Positions 1 through 8,604 are shown, numbered from the stretch's first letter. The stretch: 64,000 bases of DNA from Candidatus Gastranaerophilales bacterium (GCA_944326455.1 CALVEA010000008.1:27726-91725); one strand, 5' to 3'. Numbers and translations are program-made. The notes: a model not told the origin generated them from the letters alone.

Positions 1-1134
1 ACTAATGACGAATTGAGAACAGAAGCTGCTGACAGCGTCAGTGTCGAAGATATTGAAGAATTAACAACCAGAGCTGATATTGAAGGAAATGTTCCTGATA
101 TAGCTGCTTCTACACAAATTTCTGCAACGGCTGCAAGATACAGAAGCGAAGAAGGGATTGCAGAATTTCACCAAGAATTAAAAGAAAGTGCTCAAAACTT
201 CTTTAACGAAAATGCTGACGCTATAAATACAATTGAAGAAAAACTTGCTCAAGGTGAAAAACTTACAGCAGAAGAATTGCAGCTTCTAATCAAAAAGAAC
301 AATTTGTATGTTGCAGGTGCTGCCGGTGAAATGACAGGTACTGCCAATAACGTTGGTATTTCTTGCGAGTTTAAAAACAGTGTTTTAACCACAATGAACG
401 CAGACGCTTATGAACTTCCTATCTACAGAGAAGTTATGGAGCAGGTTGTTTCCTATGTTGAAAACCATCCTGAAACAATGACAATGCCTGTTGAAGAGTT
501 TGTTCAATTAATGGATAAAGTAACAAACGGAAACTACACAACCGTTGTTAATGATATGCAAAACGGCACAACAACAGCACTGAAAGAACCTGTCGCTAAC
601 ACTTCCACCTCAAGCGTTGAGACAACCCCGAATGTTGAAACACCTGACTCAGAAAGAACTGTTTCTCTCGGATTCAATAACGCACAAAACATTGATACTA
701 CAAGATTACAGGAACTTACTACTCAAATAAATACATCTGAAGAACAACCTGTTGTCTCAGAAACAGCTAAAGAACCTGCCGGAATATCAACATCTTCCAA
801 CAGCATAACTGCAGCAATTAAAGCAGGAAGCGATGGGTTCAAAAACTACATAGATAATAACGGAACAAAAAAAGCTGTAGTTGAAGTGTTTAACAACCTT
901 CAATACATTGCTAATCAAGGTATTATAAAACAGGCACTCAGAATGTATGAAGGCTTTGCATCAGGCATTCAGGCAAGCACATTAAAAAGAGTAAACAATG
1001 CCGGATTAAACACTCTTATCAAACATACCTCCGATGACACTTTACTCAACATGAAAGGCGAGACTTTCTCTAATTTCTACGCCACACAGCAAATTGAAAA
1101 TGCAGTAGAAAAAGTTGAAGAAAAAAGAGCCTAA
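1..1134 (+). CDS. hypothetical protein, 5' end outside the window
   Basis: The reading frame is open from the first base of the window (Thr-Asn-Asp-Glu precede the first possible TTG start at 13), so the gene almost certainly begins upstream and only its C-terminal ~377 residues are seen. It is acidic and rich in Thr, Ser, Glu and Gln, with a low-complexity Thr/Ser/Pro linker at about residues 195-265. More helical segments flank the linker. I see no signal peptide, membrane segment or known catalytic motif in the visible part. I do not recognise the family. Its composition resembles the coiled-coil protein at 15931, which may mean the same lineage-specific class. Confidence 0.7.
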   Translation, partial: TNDELRTEAADSVSVEDIEELTTRADIEGNVPDIAASTQISATAARYRSEEGIAEFHQELKESAQNFFNENADAINTIEEKLAQGEKLTAEELQLLIKKNNLYVAGAAGEMTGTANNVGISCEFKNSVLTTMNADAYELPIYREVMEQVVSYVENHPETMTMPVEEFVQLMDKVTNGNYTTVVNDMQNGTTTALKEPVANTSTSSVETTPNVETPDSERTVSLGFNNAQNIDTTRLQELTTQINTSEEQPVVSETAKEPAGISTSSNSITAAIKAGSDGFKNYIDNNGTKKAVVEVFNNLQYIANQGIIKQALRMYEGFASGIQASTLKRVNNAGLNTLIKHTSDDTLLNMKGETFSNFYATQQIENAVEKVEEKRA

Positions 1135-1173
1135 TCTCTTGTTAGAATAGATATTTGGTGTCATAATTAAAGT

Positions 1174-1863
1174 ATGAGCTTATTTAAGAATCTGATTTAT
1201 TTCATACTTTCAGTCCAGGAAAAAATCCTAACAAAAAATCTTTCCAGAACAATCGGTATCAAAAACCACTCTAAGCGGAAGAAATTTTATACCGATGGCT
1301 GTTTTCTGAGTCTGGAAGCTCTGGCTCAAAGCGAAAAAGAAAAGATGGAGGAAGAACTCCTTCTTATCTTAAAAAGTGCTGATTACAATCCTAAAGAGGT
1401 TTTGGAATACATAAAAAAACACTCTACAGATGTTTATTTTATAGAAAAAGCCTCATATCTCAATTCCATAGGAGAAAATGAAGGTTTTATCTACCCTCAA
1501 AAAGGGTTGAAAGCTCTTTATATTTCACTTCTGACCCAAGGTAAAATAAGATTTAAAACACCTGAATTATTTATTCTTTCAAAAGGAGAAATTAATAAAT
1601 ATTATTTTATCTACCATTTTTACAACTGGTATGCCTTTAAACACAATATAGCCGGACTTGATACTGAATCTCAAGAACTTTTAAAAAAATATCTTTTTTC
1701 AGACGAAAATCTTAATAAACTCCAGCTTGCTGACATTTACAAGCTCAAAGATGCCATCAAACAAGATAAAGCCTCTATAGAATTTGTAGTGAAACTATGC
1801 AGAAATTACGAAGGCTCCAAGCAGGCACTTGAAAAACTTAAAGACCAAGGCACCAGCATCTAG
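1174..1863 (+). CDS. hypothetical protein, 229 aa
   Basis: An intact ATG-started frame lies 39 bases after the preceding stop on the same strand, so it may be co-transcribed. The protein is basic at its N-terminus and mostly helical. A hydrophobic stretch at residues 4-17 might be a weak membrane anchor. No motif is recognised. The ribosome binding site is poor (AT-rich spacer). It ends convergently, overlapping the stop of the minus-strand hydrolase-like gene by four bases. Confidence 0.65.
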   Translation: MSLFKNLIYFILSVQEKILTKNLSRTIGIKNHSKRKKFYTDGCFLSLEALAQSEKEKMEEELLLILKSADYNPKEVLEYIKKHSTDVYFIEKASYLNSIGENEGFIYPQKGLKALYISLLTQGKIRFKTPELFILSKGEINKYYFIYHFYNWYAFKHNIAGLDTESQELLKKYLFSDENLNKLQLADIYKLKDAIKQDKASIEFVVKLCRNYEGSKQALEKLKDQGTSI

Positions 1864-2627
1864 TTCAAGTATTGGCTAATCCACTCTGCAATAATTTTTG
1901 ACAGCCTGGTGTCATTCTTTAGCATCAGCATGCCGGTAGTTTGAGAATCCGAAGTATACCCTACAAAATTAGCCTGCGCAAACTTGCTTAAATAATTTGA
2001 AGCATCTTTTGAAATAGTATCATCCGTACCTGATACCGCCAATATATCAACATTGTCAAGGTGAGCAAGACAAACCGGAATATATAAACCCTTTGTTTTA
2101 ACAACAGGAGAAAGCATAACAATTGTTTTTGGTCGGATTTTCATTTTATCAGAAGCTATTACGGCTGTACTTGCACCAATATCCGAACCTACAACTGCCC
2201 AGTTGTTAAAAAAGATTCTCTTAGGATTTTCTTCTTTAACTTTGTTAATAACTGCCAGAACATCCTCCGGATATTTTTCGTATGCAGCATTTTTCATATT
2301 CTTCCAAGAAACACGATCTAAGCTTGAATCATAGACGCTCTTTCCATGCCCTCTCAAATCAATAGTTAGTATTGCATAATTTTTTGCCAGGAGTTCTTGC
2401 GGCAAATCCCCCCACCATCCGGAATCATAGCCAAGAGAATGAAGAAGAATTACCGTTTTAAACTCTTTTTGTGTATTATTTTTGGGGTATGTTAAAACAG
2501 CATTAATACTGAATCCATCTGATGCCGCTGCTTTCACGTTTTTTTTGGTTAATTTTTGTGCAGCATAACAGGATGCATTCATAAAAAACAAAAATAATGT
2601 TAAAATAATTAGAGTTAATCTTTTCAT
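1860..2627 (-). CDS. exported alpha/beta-hydrolase-fold protein with degenerate triad
   Basis: The start is the ATG at 2627. An upstream in-frame TTG at 2648 is rejected because it lies within the promoter. Residues 1-22 form a signal peptide (Lys-Arg, hydrophobic core, Ala-X-Ala-like end). The fold is indicated by a strand ending LLHSLGYDSGWWGDLP (61-76) and TIDLRGHGKS (88-97). The nucleophile elbow, normally G-x-S-x-G, reads G-S-D-I-G (147-151) with Asp149 where Ser is expected. The segment that should carry the catalytic His reads S-D-S-Q-T-T-G-M-L. The serine-hydrolase triad therefore looks lost. It may be a binding or scaffolding protein in the periplasm, or a divergent enzyme with an Asp nucleophile. 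Confidence 0.75.
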   Translation of the reverse strand: MKRLTLIILTLFLFFMNASCYAAQKLTKKNVKAAASDGFSINAVLTYPKNNTQKEFKTVILLHSLGYDSGWWGDLPQELLAKNYAILTIDLRGHGKSVYDSSLDRVSWKNMKNAAYEKYPEDVLAVINKVKEENPKRIFFNNWAVVGSDIGASTAVIASDKMKIRPKTIVMLSPVVKTKGLYIPVCLAHLDNVDILAVSGTDDTISKDASNYLSKFAQANFVGYTSDSQTTGMLMLKNDTRLSKIIAEWISQYLN

Positions 2628-2636
2628 AACAGTAAA

Positions 2637-2666
2637 ATTATACCACAATCTGACTAAACGTTACAA
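2637..2666 (-). promoter_or_regulatory. extended -10 promoter, near-leaderless
   Basis: On the minus strand, TATAAT (2642-2637) is preceded by TGTGG (extended -10) and by TTGTAA (2666-2661) at an 18-base spacing. Only nine bases separate TATAAT from the ATG at 2627, so the mRNA would have almost no leader. Confidence 0.55.
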
Positions 2667-2680
2667 AACTTCACATAAAA

Positions 2681-2712
2681 GGCAATTATTTATAACTTAT
2701 ATACTTAATATA
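2681..2712 (+). promoter_or_regulatory. GCAATT-N16-CTTAATATA promoter-like element (copy 1)
   Basis: GGCAATT at 2681-2687, then exactly 16 bases, then CTTAATATA at 2704-2712, ending 24 bases before the ATG at 2737. This is one of six sites in the window with the same two boxes and spacing (others upstream of 11954, 15931, 20471, 44038 and 47816). The boxes are not the TTGACA/TATAAT pair seen at other genes here. Confidence 0.6.
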
Positions 2713-2736
2713 TATAAGAACTATTAAGGAGAGACT

Positions 2737-3645
2737 ATGGCAATCGTAATAGATGCGAACATGAAATTATTTGCGGAGAGGATGAATATAACCTCTTCCA
2801 GAATGATTCGCGAATACGGATTAAGCACAGTCGATGAAATAATTGAAGCCGAAGCTGAGAGAGGAAATACTCAGGCGGTTAAATATGCCAGAGAAGTCTA
2901 TCATTCTCCTGAAAAGCTGATTAAAATATTTAAGCTCACTGATATAGAAAACAAATTTGTTCTTCTTCATAATATGGATTCAAAAACCAGAGAAAAAATT
3001 CTCCCAATGCTTAACCATGAAGAACTTGTTCTGGGATTATATTTTTTCACTCAGGAAAAATTACTTGAAATGCTTGCAGAAGTCGACATTGAAGAACTTG
3101 TAAATGTAGTTAAAGAGGCATTTCCTCTTGAGCAAATAATTATGATGTTTACAGAAGAAGACTTGTCAAACTTCTTTATGAATGAAGATTTAGATAAAAA
3201 CGATGTTATCGAACAGATTAAAGCAATGCCGCCTGAGGTTATGATTAAATTTGTCGAAGGAGTAACCGGAAAACCTTCCGAAGAAACAAATATTGATGAT
3301 TTTATTAAAAGTATAGAAAATCTTCCGACAGATGATTACAGAAAATTTATGGCATCAATAGACCCTGATGTCCAAAGACAGTTGGTATTCCAGCTTACTA
3401 AAACAAAGCCTGAATATCTGGAATTATTTAACCCTGACTCATATTTGAATATGCTTAATACTCTTATGAAGCCTGATATGGTTAAACCGATGATTATGCT
3501 TAACAAAGATTCTCTTGTTAATATGATTTCGGAGCTGCCGTCAGACTTAATGTCTATTGTCGGAGCACAAGTTGATACCAAAGATTTGGCACAGTATCTT
3601 CTTGACGGCAGAATGGATATTTTAGGCGATGCCATGATGATTTAA
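2737..3645 (+). CDS. helical-repeat protein, MgtE_N/FliG-like superhelix, 302 aa
   Basis: ATG start with a strong AAGGAG site seven bases upstream. After an N-terminal ~50 residues the protein is built of short amphipathic helices with recurring patterns such as LLEMLAEVDIEELVNVV and PPEVMIKFVEGV. This arrangement recalls the armadillo-like repeats of MgtE_N and FliG, but homology is not established by eye. There is no signal peptide or membrane segment, so it is probably cytoplasmic or delivered by a non-Sec route. It is one of the genes behind the AGCAATT-N16-CTTTATATA element. Function unknown. Confidence 0.7.
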   Translation: MAIVIDANMKLFAERMNITSSRMIREYGLSTVDEIIEAEAERGNTQAVKYAREVYHSPEKLIKIFKLTDIENKFVLLHNMDSKTREKILPMLNHEELVLGLYFFTQEKLLEMLAEVDIEELVNVVKEAFPLEQIIMMFTEEDLSNFFMNEDLDKNDVIEQIKAMPPEVMIKFVEGVTGKPSEETNIDDFIKSIENLPTDDYRKFMASIDPDVQRQLVFQLTKTKPEYLELFNPDSYLNMLNTLMKPDMVKPMIMLNKDSLVNMISELPSDLMSIVGAQVDTKDLAQYLLDGRMDILGDAMMI

Positions 3646-4361
3646 TGATTTTTATTAAAAGCCTCTCTTACATAATAATTTTCGTCGCTCATAAGTTTTT
3701 CTTTGAGTGGCATAAATTTTTTATCCTCAATTTTATGTAAAATGTTTGCGGCTTTTTCCCTTACCGTATACTCGTTAATATCAGAAGTCCTTGCCAAAAT
3801 TCCAAAAAGAATTTCTTTATCTATAATATCAATAAACAACTTTATATCTTCCAGGCACCAATAAAGTTTAAACAACTGTTTGTTAATCAAATATTTTTTA
3901 TCTTTGTATATAAACTTATCTAACTCACAGAAAGCATCATCAATAAACCCTAAAATTTTATCCAGATAAATTTGGGCAAAGACCTGCTCACTTTTTAATA
4001 TAGAGACAGAATCCGTAACAAGCCTGCAAATATTTGCATTTATGTCAATCGAAGCATCTGAAAAAATTTCAGGATAAACCTTAAAAAATTTTCGGGAATC
4101 AGGATTTTCCTTTAGAAGTTGTAAAATCCTTAGTGCTGCAGCCTCTCTTATTTTACCGTCGCATCCCGTTAAATTATTTATAAGCGACTCTGCGTCCTCT
4201 TGGCTAAAGACACCGTCTAATCTCAAAGCAGCCATCTGTCTTTGAGGTATGTTACCGGTTTTTAAAAATTCTATAAGCTCATTATGAGAATATTTTTCCC
4301 CTATAAGCTCACAAGCTGTTTCAAAATTTGTATCTAAATCCTTATAAAAACCTGTATTCAA
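3642..4361 (-). CDS. HEAT-repeat-like protein, 239 aa
   Basis: TTG start with AAGGG seven bases upstream; no in-frame ATG is nearby. Helix pairs such as NIPQRQMAALRLDGV, GKIREAAALRILQLL and EYTVREKAANILHKI have the pattern of HEAT/PBS-lyase repeats, spread over residues 35-75 and 185-235. Such proteins are usually scaffolds. It is soluble with no signal peptide. It converges with the preceding gene, overlapping it by four bases. Confidence 0.7.
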   Translation of the reverse strand: MNTGFYKDLDTNFETACELIGEKYSHNELIEFLKTGNIPQRQMAALRLDGVFSQEDAESLINNLTGCDGKIREAAALRILQLLKENPDSRKFFKVYPEIFSDASIDINANICRLVTDSVSILKSEQVFAQIYLDKILGFIDDAFCELDKFIYKDKKYLINKQLFKLYWCLEDIKLFIDIIDKEILFGILARTSDINEYTVREKAANILHKIEDKKFMPLKEKLMSDENYYVREAFNKNH

Positions 4362-4488
4362 ATCATTACCCTTGTTATTTTATAGACATATTGTAGCACA
4401 AGAGATAATGATTTTGGCAGAAAAAATAGTTTTAATGAATGAAAGAGTTATACAAATTTAGTGTATAATAATAAATAAGGAGAATAAA

Positions 4489-4653
4489 ATGAATCTGATT
4501 TTAAATCTCATACAAAAATGTTTTATATTTGAAAAAGAACCTCAAAAAATAGGTCTAAGCCAGTTAAACGAACCCGTAAAGATAAAAAAAGAAGAGCCTT
4601 CTATCAAAAGCAAAGATATAAAGCTCTCAGATCTTATGAGAAGAGCCGGTTAG
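4489..4653 (+). CDS. small basic protein, 54 aa
   Basis: A short frame with good expression signals: TATAAT-like sequence around 4464, AAGGAG seven bases before the ATG, and a clean stop. The protein starts MNLILNLIQKCFIFEKEP and has a Lys/Glu-rich middle. It ends KLSDLMRRAG, a compact C-terminal motif that looks conserved-motif-like. No family is recognised. The case rests on the ribosome binding site and the absence of another gene in 4362-4848. Confidence 0.5.
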   Translation: MNLILNLIQKCFIFEKEPQKIGLSQLNEPVKIKKEEPSIKSKDIKLSDLMRRAG

Positions 4654-4848
4654 AATCAAATTTAAAAGCGGCTGCCATATAGTTAAAAATTATTAACCAA
4701 AAGAGTCCGGCTATTAGCAATTTTATTTTTGACGGTTTTTTATCAATTTACACTTAATATTTTGTAAAAAAGACTGTTACAAAACGTTAATTCGGTGTAA
4801 AATAAAAGTTATCACAAATTGTACAATTATTATCAGAAAGGACTTGCC

Positions 4849-5859
4849 ATGGTGCTTGAAATGACTTATCCGCAGCTTGAAAGAGCGGTCAACCCTACCC
4901 ACGATATCAAGCTATTTGCAGGGCGTTCGAACCCAGCTCTAGCTCAAGAGATAGCGGATTACCTCGGTACCACTATAGGTCCTATGGTTATAAAGAATTT
5001 TGCGGATGGAGAGATTTATGTTCAGGTTAAAGAAAGCATAAGGGGCGATGATGTTTTTATAATCCAGCCGCTTTGTAATCCTGTTAACGAAAACCTTATG
5101 GAACTGCTTATTATTATTGATGCCTTCAAAAGAGCAAGCGCAAAAACTATTACGGCAGTTATTCCTTATTACGGATATGCAAGACAGGACAGAAAGACTT
5201 CCGGACGTGAAGCTATTACAGCCAAGCTTGTAGCAGACCTGCTTACAACAGCAGGCACTGACAGAGTTCTTGCAATGGATCTTCATACCGGACAGATTCA
5301 AGGATTCTTTAACATCTTAGTAGACCATATATTTGCAACCCCTATTCTTGTAGATTATGTTAAAGGTCTTAATATAAAACCTGACGAAATGGTTGCGGTA
5401 AGTCCTGACATGGGCGGTGCAAACAGAACAAGACACTTTGCCAAAAAACTTGACTGCCCTATGGCTATTATTGACAAAAGAAGAGATAAACATAATGAAG
5501 CAATCGCTGCTCATATTATCGGGGACGTTAAAGATAAAGTCTGCTTAATGTTTGATGATATGATAGATACTGCGGGTACCATCTGCGAAGCCTCTAAACT
5601 ACTTAAGAGCAAAGGCGCAAAAGCGGTTTATGTCGGCGCAACCCACGCTGTATTTTCCGGACCTGCAATAGAAAGACTCAAAGAAGCTCCTATTGAAGAA
5701 TGCGTAGTTACTAATACAATTCCTTGGAAAAAGGAAGATTTACCTCCTAATGTCAAACAATTATCTGTAGCTCCGCTTTTAGGACAAGCTATTTCAAGAA
5801 TACATGACGACGAGTCAGTCAGCTCTCTCTTTGGTTTTGAAAAAGAAATGAAAGTTTAA
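4849..5859 (+). CDS. prs: ribose-phosphate pyrophosphokinase
   Basis: Makes PRPP from ribose 5-phosphate and ATP for nucleotide, His and Trp synthesis in the cytoplasm. The start is the ATG at 4849, with GAAAGGA seven bases upstream; an upstream TTG at 4819 has no site. Diagnostic segments are FADGEIYVQVKESIRG, the flexible-loop PYYGYARQDRK, DLHTGQIQGFF, and the PRPP-binding loop DDMIDTAGT. At 336 residues it is slightly longer than the usual ~315, with about 15 extra N-terminal residues. It stands alone, followed by hydG 50 bases later. Confidence 0.97.
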   Translation: MVLEMTYPQLERAVNPTHDIKLFAGRSNPALAQEIADYLGTTIGPMVIKNFADGEIYVQVKESIRGDDVFIIQPLCNPVNENLMELLIIIDAFKRASAKTITAVIPYYGYARQDRKTSGREAITAKLVADLLTTAGTDRVLAMDLHTGQIQGFFNILVDHIFATPILVDYVKGLNIKPDEMVAVSPDMGGANRTRHFAKKLDCPMAIIDKRRDKHNEAIAAHIIGDVKDKVCLMFDDMIDTAGTICEASKLLKSKGAKAVYVGATHAVFSGPAIERLKEAPIEECVVTNTIPWKKEDLPPNVKQLSVAPLLGQAISRIHDDESVSSLFGFEKEMKV

Positions 5860-5884
5860 TCATGCCCATTAATCACCATTGATG

Positions 5885-5901
5885 TATAATCGTAATGGGA
5901 G
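5885..5901 (+). promoter_or_regulatory. hydG -10 box and ribosome binding site
   Basis: TATAAT at 5885-5890 is followed by GGGAG at 5897-5901, eight bases before the ATG at 5910. The in-frame ATG at 5895 lies between promoter and Shine-Dalgarno, so 5910 is the better start. Confidence 0.5.
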
Positions 5902-5909
5902 ATGATAAA

Positions 5910-7322
5910 ATGTATAATGTTAGTTCATCTAAAGCTGAAGAGTTTATTTGCCATGAAGAGATTCTTGAGACTTTGGATTATGCCGAAAAAAATAAAAACA
6001 ATGCGGCACTTATAAATAGCATCCTTGATAAAGCAAAACTAAGAAAAGGCTTAAACCATAGAGAAGCTTCCGTGCTTTTGGCTTGCGAACTTGAGGATAA
6101 AAACAAAGAAATTTTTGAACTTGCAAAAAAAATTAAACACGAAGTCTATGGAAACAGAATCGTTCTTTTTGCGCCGCTTTATCTTTCAAACTACTGCGTA
6201 AACGGATGTGTTTACTGTCCTTATCATTTCCAAAATAAACACATCCCGAGAAAAAAACTTTCTCAGGAAGACATAATAAAAGAAGTAACAGCACTTCAAG
6301 ATATGGGACATCGAAGAATTGCAATTGAACTGGGAGAAGATCCTGTCAACAACCCAATTGAATATGTCCTGGAGTCTATTAAGACTATTTACAGTGTTAA
6401 GCACAAAAATGGCGCTATAAGAAGAGTTAACGTTAATATAGCTGCAACTACCGTTGAAAATTATAAAAAACTCCACGATGCAGATATCGGAACCTACATA
6501 TTATTCCAGGAAACCTATCATAAAAAAAGTTATGAGAAGCTTCATCCGAAAGGTCCAAAGCACAATTATGCCTATCACACAGAAGCTATGGACAGGGCTA
6601 TTGAGGGCGGAATTAAGGATGTAAGCATCGGTGTTCTTTTCGGATTGGAACTTTACAAGTATGAGTTTGCTGCGCTTTTAATGCACTCTGAACACCTGGA
6701 AGTAAAATTCGGATTTGGTCCTCACGCAATCAGCGTCCCCAGAATTAGAAAGGCTGATGATATAGACCCTTCTGCCTTCGATAATGGGATTGATGATGAA
6801 ACGTTCCTGAAAATAGCTGCCTGTATAAGAGTTGCAAACCCTTTTGCCGGGATGATTATATCCACAAGAGAGACTAAAGAATGCCGTTCAAGGCTCCTTG
6901 AGCTTGGAATTTCACAAATAAGCGGAGGCTCCAAAACCAGTGTTGGAGGATATGCAGAAAAAGAACCGGAAGATTCTTCTCAATTTGATATAAGCGACAC
7001 CCGCACTCTTGATGAAATTGTCTCCTGGCTGATAGAAAATGGGCATATACCAAGCTTTTGCACTTCTTGCTACCGTTCAGGGCGAGTCGGTGCAGACTTT
7101 ATGAAATACACCAAAAACGAGCAAATCTGTAATTTTTGTACTCCAAATGCTTTAATGACACTAAAAGAGTACTTGGAAGATTATGCAAGTCCTTACACAA
7201 GGAAAATAGGAGAAAATCTCATCTCAAAAGAACTCCAAAAAGCTCCGAAATCACCCAGAACAATTGCACTGACAAAGAATCTTGAACTTATTGCCAGCGG
7301 AGAAAGAGATTTAAGATTTTAA
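5910..7322 (+). CDS. hydG: [FeFe]-hydrogenase maturase HydG, radical SAM tyrosine lyase
   Basis: HydG cleaves tyrosine with SAM to give the CO and CN ligands of the H-cluster. Residues C96, C100 and C103 form the CxxxCxxC radical SAM motif in CVNGCVYC. The C-terminus carries C384, C387 and C410 with the exact CX2CX22C pattern that binds the auxiliary cluster in HydG and is absent from the thiamine enzyme ThiH. Length (470 aa) fits HydG rather than ThiH (~370). HydE, HydF and the hydrogenase are not in the window. The gene implies hydrogen metabolism by [FeFe]-hydrogenase elsewhere in the genome. Confidence 0.93.
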   Translation: MYNVSSSKAEEFICHEEILETLDYAEKNKNNAALINSILDKAKLRKGLNHREASVLLACELEDKNKEIFELAKKIKHEVYGNRIVLFAPLYLSNYCVNGCVYCPYHFQNKHIPRKKLSQEDIIKEVTALQDMGHRRIAIELGEDPVNNPIEYVLESIKTIYSVKHKNGAIRRVNVNIAATTVENYKKLHDADIGTYILFQETYHKKSYEKLHPKGPKHNYAYHTEAMDRAIEGGIKDVSIGVLFGLELYKYEFAALLMHSEHLEVKFGFGPHAISVPRIRKADDIDPSAFDNGIDDETFLKIAACIRVANPFAGMIISTRETKECRSRLLELGISQISGGSKTSVGGYAEKEPEDSSQFDISDTRTLDEIVSWLIENGHIPSFCTSCYRSGRVGADFMKYTKNEQICNFCTPNALMTLKEYLEDYASPYTRKIGENLISKELQKAPKSPRTIALTKNLELIASGERDLRF

Positions 7323-7325
7323 GAA

Positions 7326-7544
7326 CTAAGCATCTTTAACTAGAGTGTTGATATCTACACCAAGAACTCTTGCGATATCAATAACCCTTAGAATTGTCGG
7401 ATTAATCTTTCCGGTTTCAATCAAGCTGACAGAGTTTCTGGAAATATCACATTTCTCAGCTAAATCCTCTTGAGAGATTCCTCTTCTTAGTCTTTCACTC
7501 TTAATGTTAATTCCAATATTTTTTAGTCTTTTTGTATTGTCCAT
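7326..7544 (-). CDS. XRE-family transcriptional regulator, 72 aa
   Basis: A minimal Cro/C1 helix-turn-helix protein. Residues ~13-67 are one HTH_3 domain with the signature RGISQEDLAEKCDISRNSVSLIETGKINP and almost nothing else. The ATG at 7544 (weak AAGAGA site) is preferred over the TTG at 7568. It is convergent with hydG (3-base gap) and divergent from the gene at 7641, which it might control. This size and sequence recall the single-domain regulators common in Firmicutes and gut bacteria. Confidence 0.85.
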   Translation of the reverse strand: MDNTKRLKNIGINIKSERLRRGISQEDLAEKCDISRNSVSLIETGKINPTILRVIDIARVLGVDINTLVKDA

Positions 7545-7640
7545 ATTTAATATTCTCTTGTATTGCAAAATAAATTTCTATATAATATAATCAAAGTATG
7601 CGTAAAATAATTTACACGCAGCAGCTGCCAGGGAGATTTT

Positions 7641-7916
7641 ATGTCTAGATTGACAAAATTTTTAGAAAATGAACTGGATAGAGTTAATAACTACCTTGGA
7701 ATGGCTAAATCTAATCTGGCTGTTGTAACGGAACTTTGTGAAAATAGACTCTGCCAACTAACTCCCAGCCTTGATAAAAACGAATCCCTAGTTGTTGATT
7801 ATCTTAATGATGAATTATCAATTTTATCTATAAAACTGGCAGAAGCAGAACAAATAATCTTAAAATTCAAATCCTATTATTACAATCTTGAAACACCCCT
7901 TGAAACAAAGAAATAA
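7641..7916 (+). CDS. small helical hypothetical protein, 91 aa
   Basis: ATG start with GGGAG seven bases upstream. The sequence is alpha-helical and likely coiled-coil, with heptad-like Leu/Ile in NDELSILSIKLAEAEQIILKF. No signal peptide or motif is seen. A weak hairpin (AAAGGGCGG pairing with CCACCCTTT, one mismatch) starts at the stop codon and may end the transcript. Confidence 0.65.
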   Translation: MSRLTKFLENELDRVNNYLGMAKSNLAVVTELCENRLCQLTPSLDKNESLVVDYLNDELSILSIKLAEAEQIILKFKSYYYNLETPLETKK

Positions 7917-8007
7917 AGGGCGGAAAAATCCACCCTTTACCGCAGCGGTTCCGAAGAAGAATCTATTGAATCATCTCCTGACAGCTTTAAGCTGTAAACC
8001 GGAGCGG

Positions 8008-8490
8008 CTAAACTTCTTTTATTTCTAATTTTTTCGTCTTGGATTCATTCACCTGCTGCTTTGGAAGAATCACTGTCAAAACGCCATTCTTATACTCTGC
8101 GGTAGACTCATTAACTTTAACAGGTTGGTCAAAAGAAATCGTTCGCTGATACTTACCATACCTAAATTCACAAGTATGATATCTGAGATTTTTTTCCTTT
8201 TCCTCTTTTTCTGACTTTTCTTCTTCAATTTCAGCAGTAATAGTCATAAAATCATTATCAAGCTCAACAACAATATCATCTTTCCTTACACCTGGGAGCT
8301 GAATTTTTACTTTATAGTCAATGTCTGTTTGCTTAACCTCCACAGCAGGTCTCCAAGTAGAAACTCGCTTGATTGAAAGCGGATGCGCAAATGCAGGTCC
8401 TAAAACAGTATCTCTTAAAAAGTTATTCAACTCATTGTGAATACTATCAAAATATAGCTCGGGTTCTCTGATTATCAAATCTGTCTTCAT
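8008..8490 (-). CDS. small heat-shock protein, Hsp20/alpha-crystallin family
   Basis: An ATP-independent holdase that keeps unfolding proteins soluble. The start is the ATG at 8490, with AAGGAG six bases upstream. An N-terminal arm (1-47) leads into the alpha-crystallin domain. Its hallmarks are PAVEVKQTDIDYKVKIQLPGV, a charged Glu/Lys-rich loop, RTISFDQPV and A-x-x-x-N-G-V-L (AEYKNGVLTVILPK). The C-terminal tail (SKTKKLEIKEV) holds an I/V-x-I/V-like anchor. Length (160 aa) is normal for the class. Stand-alone gene. Confidence 0.92.
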   Translation of the reverse strand: MKTDLIIREPELYFDSIHNELNNFLRDTVLGPAFAHPLSIKRVSTWRPAVEVKQTDIDYKVKIQLPGVRKDDIVVELDNDFMTITAEIEEEKSEKEEKEKNLRYHTCEFRYGKYQRTISFDQPVKVNESTAEYKNGVLTVILPKQQVNESKTKKLEIKEV

Positions 8491-8549
8491 CAAAAACTCC
8501 TTTCGATTACTATTTTGAATATATAGGAATTTGAGAATAAACACATTAG

Positions 8550-8589
8550 GCAAACGGGTAGTCTTTTTATAAAAAGACTACCCGTTTGC
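8550..8589 (-). terminator. perfect 40-base palindrome, likely terminator
   Basis: A perfect inverted repeat with two 20-base halves (GCAAACGGGT... to ...ACCCGTTTGC) and TTTTTATAAAAA at its centre. It lies 15 bases beyond the stop of the minus-strand gene at 8605 and upstream of hsp20. The stem can form on either strand. There is no flanking T-tract, unlike the other terminators here. Confidence 0.6.
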
Positions 8590-8604
8590 ACAATAAATAC
8601 TTAA

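Noticed and set aside
4716..4750. AGCAATTTTATTTTTGACGG upstream of prs
   Set aside because: The first box matches but the sequence at the second-box position (TTTATCAAT) is shifted and weak, and it lies ~100 bases from the start codon.
4819..4848. Longer prs with a TTG start
   Set aside because: It has no Shine-Dalgarno; the ATG at 4849 has one and gives the normal N-terminus.
4921..4960. tRNA T-loop-like string GGGCGTTCGAACCCAG
   Set aside because: It lies inside prs coding sequence with no cloverleaf around it; no tRNA gene was recognised in the window.
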